DNA from: Branchiostoma lanceolatum
Lineage: Eukaryota > Chordata > Leptocardii > Amphioxiformes > Branchiostomatidae
Length of the DNA: 64,000 nt
Reading direction: 5' to 3'
Assembly (NCBI RefSeq): GCF_035083965.1
Contig: NC_089724.1
Span: 7,418,501 to 7,482,500 of the forward strand
How positions within the stretch are numbered: position 1 is the first letter of the stretch; the number at the start of each line of letters is the position of its first letter. Below the pieces are notes generated by a model. It made no database searches. It was not told where the DNA came from and saw only the letters and a program-made list of their open reading frames with translations. The position numbers and the translations under genes are program-made. This document shows positions 57,980 to 64,000 of the stretch, piece after piece.

Positions 57980-58045
57980 ATGGCGGAAGGATGTTGTGCG
58001 TCGATCATCAAGACGCTTTTGTTCATCTTCAACTTCATATTCTGG
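57980..58045 (+). CDS. Tetraspanin first exon (gene E)
   Basis: ATG at 57980, 22 codons, then donor TGG|GTGAG. The product MAEGCCASIIKTLLFIFNFI matches the first exons of genes B and C in length (66 bp), phase, Cys pair and the FIFN helix start. No second exon (the CCG-bearing small loop and second helix) was found before the window ends, so the first intron exceeds 5.9 kb. Confidence 0.8.
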
Positions 58046-58413
58046 GTGAGTTTTTAGCGTATCAGTCTGGGTGTTGACAAGCCCAAGCTCGTATAGGGTG
58101 TGGCCGCGGCAGCGTGCTTCTTTCTTATCTCACACAAACAGTAGAGACACGGATAATTTCTCCTAGATTATGCCAAACATTTGTGCACCGAACTCAAGCT
58201 TTGTTACGTGTGTGTGGTTGTATTTTCTACACAGGGGTGTTGGTTAGGATAGTCAGGTTCACGTACAAGTTCACGCAACATGAGACAAACTCAAGACTGT
58301 TATGGCGGGTAACAGCTGCGGTGACTGCCCCGCTTACTTATCGCGTCCACAGCGGGACACTCTTGTATGTTGTTATTCTTCTCACCCTATGCAAATCAGT
58401 GCATAATTTCATA

Positions 58414-58604
58414 ATCTCAAAGCAGAGGTTCGGGTTCTTACTGTTTTTGACGTGTTTTTATGCGTTTTTGTCCGGCTTTCTATAATTTTGTCCCATTTCG
58501 GCGACATAAAGAAAACGGGAAAAGCTAGAGAGCCCGACAAAAACGCCAAAACAAAACACGTCAAAAACCTAGCCTGAACCGAATTCGAACCTCTACTTGG
58601 AGAG
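58414..58604. repeat. CTCCAAGCAGAGG hairpin family, long copy
   Basis: ATCTCAAAGCAGAGGTTCG and CGAACCTCTACTTGGAGAG termini; interior arms TTTTTGACGTGTTTT and AAAACACGTCAAAAA. Confidence 0.75.
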
Positions 58605-59219
58605 TTGTGCATAATTTTCCCGCCAGCATCACTGTGGAAAGTACAGGGAAGTTTTCTGTCACGAGTTTTGTGTGAAACTTGCAAGGGTGGATATGAGTAA
58701 GGACAGTTTCGGCGTGGGCGGGGAAAGAATTAGTCAGAGCAAGGAGGTTTGATTAAACCTCCTTGGTCAGAGGCGAGAACTGAGCTCTTCGAGTTCAGCG
58801 ATTTGGCAAACGTTCAGATCCTAGCCGCTGGTGCTCACACTGAAGGGGAGGGGGAGCAGCTAGCGTAAACAAGGCGGACAGAAGACCCTACTGTAAGCGT
58901 ATTTCAAATCGCCTAAAGCATCGACGCCATATGTCGCCGGCGATAACTTGGTGTTCTGTTTCTCCGCAGCGGGCATAGCCAAGTTATGACCTTGTTTTAT
59001 GCTGCTTTGTGTGTGTTTATTTTGTTCTAGCACTTGAACATAAAACGGAGACTTCTAGCGATGTCAACACGGGGAACAACGGGTTCTTATTACTTACATT
59101 AGTCTAATAGAGTTTCACTCATTCATGATTGTTCAGTTGACATTAATTTGTCCCGACGATTGTATTTTTTATCACACAGTAACTCCTTCCAACAAGATGC
59201 ATTGCTCTTAATATACTCA

Positions 59220-59399
59220 AGCCTGGATGCCAGACCTCCTAACTCTAAAATATCTACTATGTTTCGATTCCGGGGTTGGGGGGGGGGGGGGGGGGGGGTT
59301 AGTAGTGGCCGTCTTTAAAAATCTCTGCCACTACACCCCCCCCCCCCCCGATCGAAACCCCTGCTTGGAGAATATGATTGGGGGTCTGGCATCCAGGCT
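59220..59399. repeat. AGCCTGGATGCCAGACC hairpin with inner MITE
   Basis: The outer arms AGCCTGGATGCCAGACC (59220-59236) and GGTCTGGCATCCAGGCT (59383-59399) are exact inverted copies. The inner 59257-59374 resembles the CTCCAAGCAGAGG family with expanded G and C homopolymers (about 59276-59299 and 59336-59349). Confidence 0.75.
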
Positions 59400-59660
59400 A
59401 TCTACTCTTTGGACTTATCTCTGTAAGTTATTAACAGTGATGTCCCTATGAGTATGATACGTAACAGCGATGATGAAGTTGAAAAGGCCCGTAACGTTGC
59501 GCCGTAATCACATACTTGGAAAGCTCGACGGGGAGGGAACCACAGCAAACTCAATCAGTCATGAGTCATGACATACTTACTGCCCCACATGTCAGACAGA
59601 ATACTATCCAGACATGTGCGGACACATTTCGCATTATTTTATAAACAAGCGGTATTGTTC

Positions 59661-59916
59661 TATTCTCCAAGCAGAGGTTTCGGTCGAGTGGGGTAGGAGT
59701 GTCCTAATCTCCAAGCAGATCTATAGGTTGCATAAAGACCGTATCAAACTGGCAGAGGAAGTACGTTTCGCAACCCAATGGATTGCATTATAAGCTCCTT
59801 CTTCCAGTTGGATACGGTCTTTGCAATCCATTGGGTCTGGTTGGAGACTAGGAGTGACCGGGATTTTTTACGTTCACTCCTACCCCACTCGACCGAAACC
59901 TCTGCTTGGAGAATAG
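59661..59916. repeat. CTCCAAGCAGAGG MITE interrupted by a second MITE
   Basis: Outer ends CTATTCTCCAAGCAGAGG and CCTCTGCTTGGAGAATAG are exact inverted copies. The element is split by another at 59704-59850, flanked by GGAGTGTC and GGAGTGAC. Confidence 0.85.
59704..59850. repeat. Nested MITE with TAATCTCCAAGCAGATC ends
   Basis: Inverted ends (CTAATCTCCAAGCAGATC against TAGTCTCCAACCAGACC) and internal ACCGTATC/GATACGGT arms. The 8-bp flanking duplication (7 of 8 match) suggests hAT-type mobilisation. Confidence 0.7.
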
Positions 59917-61167
59917 TATTGTTACACTAATGATGTTTTCGTAGCCCTGACAGTCATCAATATTCGTATTCTTTTATTTATTTTGCGTCGGGATCTTTTC
60001 GATAACCCCTAATTCCGAAGATCAGATGAATAAATGAAATCGTAATCTACAAAAAATCGATCGCCGTCTTATTTGTGAAATTAATGTTCCGTTAATTCAG
60101 TTTTCCCATGTGATGGATTTAATTGATTCCATGTGAACCCCGGTGGCCCCTAGCTCTTAAAATATGCAGGAGATTGTGGTAAACAGAGCAGTGGGTCATG
60201 GATCTAAAACCTGTTGATATCGATCGGGCCATGGCATCAGTACATCAGCTTGTCTTGCTGTACAGTGTACGCTACTTCACCTAAATCCGCGGGGTAACAT
60301 AAAACCGGGATTTTTAAAAACGGGGTATTTATGGATATATGGTAAAATATTATTCTTTAGACTTTGGAGAGTCAAGTATTCTCAATTTTTTTCTAAAAAG
60401 CTCCTAAAGTTAAAGTGATTACACAAATGTAGTCGCCGTCACATGCTTTTGAACGTGGAGATCTTGAATATCCTTTGACCTGATTTTATGTTTGCCATGG
60501 GTGGGAACGTATGGTGGGAGCTGTGGCAGGTATACAACAGAGATGTGTGTGATTTCTGACATGACCATGTGAAAGACCTGTCAGACTTTTGTGTACCGTC
60601 CCGCAAGACGTCATTCTGGACTCATCCATTTAAATCGTGCGGGGGGACTAGGGCTAGAAGAAAAAAAAACACGAATAAGTGAAGAAAAGATTGTAATAAA
60701 TCAATGAATGAATGAAAGACCTTTATTGTGCATTCATGCCCCGAGGAGCTAGGTACAGGTCGTCTAACCATAATGTCCTTGGTCTAACTTAACACATGGA
60801 ACATACAAGGATATAAATACAACAATACAAGCTGTAAACATATAGAGTAGACAAACGTGTTATTAAATTAAGCTAGTCCAGTAGTGTCGACTTCTTCTCG
60901 CTTCTTTGTACATGTAAAAATAAGGACGAGGCTCTTCAGTCGAGTCCTGTCAGACTTCTGTGTACCGTCCCGTAAGACGGCATTATGGACCGTACTCATC
61001 CATTCAAATCGTGCGGGGGAAGGAAGAAAGAGGAAGGCCTCAACTTCAAACATGGTCCTTCAAAGCTCTTCAAACAGTCCGAGGTAAACAGAAGGGTCTC
61101 AAAGGATTTTGCAAGTCTGTCCAAGGAGAGGGACGAATCATATAATGCTGCATGGTGTGGGGTTTAT

Positions 61168-61275
61168 GTATTCTCCAAGCAGAGGTTTCGATCGGTGGGC
61201 TACTAAGTAAGTAGTAGTGGCGTTAAAAATCCCGGCCACTGCTAGCCCCGATCGGAACCTCTGATTGGTGAATAG
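61168..61275. repeat. CTCCAAGCAGAGG MITE (last copy)
   Basis: TATTCTCCAAGCAGAGGTTTC and AACCTCTGATTGGTGAATA ends, with GTGGCGTTAAAAATCCCGGC inside. Confidence 0.75.
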
Positions 61276-61319
61276 GGTTTATCGGTAAGGGGAAATGTGA
61301 CGATTTCGCTGTGTAATTA

Positions 61320-61517
61320 GCCTCTACCAGCCTCCGCGGGTCGCTGGGAAAATAGTAGAAATTGGCCAAATAGAGTCAATTGTATGAACTTGAAGGGAGT
61401 CGGCTACGGAGAGAGGGTCCAATGCTGCGGATGGGATCGGGAATGTTGTCCTCCATGGCCAAAGTCCCCCGGCAAATGTTCTCTCTATTTCCGACGCGGT
61501 TAGTCTGGTAGAGACTA
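61320..61517. repeat. Repeat with CTACCAG..CTGGTAG ends (copy 2)
   Basis: Closely matches 56314-56513 over its whole length. Confidence 0.8.
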
Positions 61518-63292
61518 CTGTGTAATGGTTAGAACTCATATAATCATTTTTAGAAATTTGAAGTGGTTTCTCTTTCAGAAAGTATTATTGTGATGTCTGT
61601 ATGATCTACATGTGGATGAAATCCGCCGAATGAAGATGAACAGCTATATAATATAACCGCTTCTATTTCCAGTCTGTCACGGTGGAAGGTTATAGTGGAA
61701 AGTTTAGAAGACAGTTTATTTTTTCCCAAGAAAAACATAGACTGACGAATCGCGCTCCTAGTGGCCAGCCGGTCCTGTGACCGCCATCCCCCTCCGGCCG
61801 AGAGCTTGTGTAAACACAAGCTAAACAGAATCTCCTTCAATGGCATGACGGACTATGACCAGGCAGGGGGTCGTCGGAATTTTCTGGTTTGTTCAACCTT
61901 CGTCCCAAGAGGGTGAATGCCAAAAGTACCAAACCACAGCGCTCTTATATTTATTTAGAATAAAACCCCCGACGCTTACAAGGCCGTGGGGAGTAGACGG
62001 TAGTAGTGAAAGAAACCACTTTGTTTATGAATACAAACACAAGAACCAAGGAGGAGTGGCCTCACGTGTACGTTTCTATTATGATGGGTTCTATACAGTA
62101 AAGATGGTGACTGTGTTGACTTACCACTAGTGGCAGCGCTTGACAAGGGAATCTCCGAGATAAGCGTGTTGGAATTCGGGAAATGTAAACATGCGCTGCT
62201 GTGGGATTCAAGATGCACAATTGTCGCTTATGCGTTGCCTTCAGACAGTTTATACTGGCTAGTTTATACAACAACAATCTTTATTGGCACAACAAATGTA
62301 CAGCGACTTTCGTAAGGTCTTCTACAACTATACATGCAAACAAACAATTGAATACAAAAGAACCTACGTACAAGTATATGAATAATTCACAATTTTGAGT
62401 TTACATGCAATCCGTCCGTATTTTGCTTTGGTCTGCACCAATCAACGCTCCCCGCCAACAGCTAAAGCGGACTAAGCAGGATTGCAAAGGATGACTGCTG
62501 CACAAGGCTGGATATTATTGGGCTAATCTTCAGCAAAAGATGATATGATTGTCAGAAGCTTAAGGGATACAAGCTGTAGCAGAGCTAGGCCATAAGGTAG
62601 AGAACTTAAGAAGATTATATAGGTGCAATGACCACATAGTTTATAACATAAAAACCGTTTTGATGAAACATATATTAATGTGTGCCCCCCTCCCATCTTC
62701 ATTCCATTACGTTCCTTTTTTTAGGAGATTCTATCACACATTTGAACTTATTCCAAGACTTAAATACGCCTTCATATGACCACGGACATTAATATCAACT
62801 ACATTCGACGTGTTTTTAACTCCCTCTTGCCTTCCTCTGAATGGTGATTACTTCAGTTAGGCATTTCAGCGATTTTTGACATGCATGATTTTTTCCGTCT
62901 GTCCGCCTACACAATTTTGCGGTGTTGATTGCTCGAATTCTTGAGATTCAGCTATCAAGGAAGGAATGCACCGCGTCCCGTGTGACGTAGTATGATTCAG
63001 ATCCCAGTAATGGGGTGAGGCGTATAATCTATATCGCAATAGTCCAATACGCTGCAGTGGTCTTTTGAGAAGGCCCCTCCCCCCTCTAGACAGCGATCGC
63101 GCTGCGCTCTCGGTGCGACCTAAATCGAATTTGTCTTATCCTTGATTTCATAGTTGGAATATCATGCAATATGTAAAAGTATGGCTGAAACGAACACACA
63201 CAAAGCGTAAAAAGATTCGTTTTTCATCGATGAAATTCGTTCAGTGCTGTCTTAAATTTGAGGTCGAAGAGAGCGCGCGGTGAGGAAATGGA

Positions 63293-63447
63293 GCGTCCGT
63301 GGTGGTTTTGAGTTCGCGTTTGAAAAAAAATAGTAGCGCTACAGTCACACAATGGAACGGCTTTTCGCGGTGGTTTTAAGTTTACGGTAAAGAGTTCGCC
63401 GCGAAAACCGCGAACACAAGATCACCGCGAACATTTCTGCATTTAGT
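63293..63447. repeat. MITE with ..TTTCTGCATTTA end, truncated copy
   Basis: Lacks the left end of the 4630-4841 family but has GTTCGCGTTTGAAA, TAGCGCTACAGTCACAC, AAAGAGTTCGCCGCG and ACATTTCTGCATTTA. Confidence 0.75.
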
Positions 63448-63524
63448 AGTTGAAGGCTGGGCGGAGAGACTTAACATGAACTTGGTACAGTCCTTGGTAC
63501 AGTCGAGTCAGAGGTACAGAATGT

Positions 63525-63589
63525 CCAGTCAAACCGGAAGTTAGTGTGGGCTGAAAGTTTCAGTCTACACGAACTTCCGGTTTGACTGG
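63525..63589. repeat. Short hairpin with CCAGTCAAACCGGAAGTT arms
   Basis: Exact 18-bp inverted arms (63525-63542 and 63572-63589) around a 29-bp loop. Confidence 0.85.
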
Positions 63590-64000
63590 GCGTGTCTAGT
63601 ACAACAACAGGAAGAGGATGGGCGGGCCCCAAAACTAAGCGTGGAGTTTTAAAGTTTTTTGGAGGAAAGAAAGTACATTTTTACCAATTGCACTGCCTTT
63701 TTTCTTTAGCTATACCCAAGACTGCCATGACTTATTTCTTCCCTTACGAGGGAAGCCAACGGTAACTGCACACTGGCACGGTCTGAATGAAAGCTTGAGT
63801 CATTGATTCTCCTCTTCGCAACCCTTAAAGACCCTTAAAGAATATATAACGAAATGTCCCATCCTAAACAAAACCAAACGGATAGAGAACCCAAGTGTAA
63901 CAGTTGTATGCCAGTCATGAATGTCTTGGCATATCAGCCCGTTGCTCTGGAAACAAACCCCAGACAGGGCTATGGGGACCGATCATACATGATCGCACCG

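Larger units (their letters stand above)
58046..63999. other. Long first intron of gene E or gene-free DNA, rich in MITEs
   Basis: No exon with matching edges was found. Several inverted-repeat elements are listed separately. A LINE-tail-like CTTTATTGTGCATTCAT lies at 60720, and a repeat related to 57446-57545 lies at 62270-62350. Confidence 0.4.

Overview
The window looks like nuclear genomic DNA of a cephalochordate (amphioxus, Branchiostoma-like). This is an inference from intron-split animal genes with short exons, a tandem tetraspanin cluster, metazoan 28S and 5.8S rRNA pieces, and dense miniature inverted-repeat elements, tRNA-derived SINEs, CR1-like LINE fragments and Penelope-like elements. 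There is one 200-base assembly gap (9210-9409). Nothing bacterial or CRISPR-like was seen.

Layout. 1-4.6 kb: the last four exons of a TSPAN4/9-like tetraspanin (+ strand), its introns filled with a SINE and MITEs. 4.6-8.5 kb: its 3' flank, with more MITEs and a possible alternative last exon. 8.5-19.1 kb: two probable exons of an unidentified minus-strand gene (a terminal exon near 8.5 kb and a first exon near 19.0 kb). Between them lie the gap and a 4.2-kb, GC-rich, minus-strand mosaic of broken ribosomal DNA (28S, 5.8S and spacers). 20.0-23.8 kb: a Penelope-like retroelement with a reverse transcriptase plus GIY-YIG endonuclease frame, flanked by a 12-bp target duplication. 24.2-26.0 kb: a KCTD7/14-like BTB gene (minus). 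27.3-29.1 kb: a small three-exon gene of unknown function (minus). 29.1-34.9 kb: repeat-rich DNA holding a minisatellite, two LINE fragments, a 1.1-kb element rich in octamer sites and a duplicated upstream block. 35.1-50.8 kb: three complete tandem tetraspanin genes (+). 52.8-53.9 kb: a broken second Penelope-like element with inverted ends. 58.0 kb: the first exon of a further tetraspanin whose remaining exons lie beyond the window.

The three complete tetraspanins share intron positions and phase; two have identical sizes for exons 1-4 and 6, and the third has two exons fused and a Thr/Pro/Gly-rich exon added in the large extracellular loop. Their products are expected to be four-pass membrane organisers. 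The Penelope-like termini carry hammerhead-ribozyme-like motifs at several sites. The rDNA mosaic lacks nearly all of ITS2 next to 28S and a core block of 28S, so it is very unlikely to make functional rRNA.
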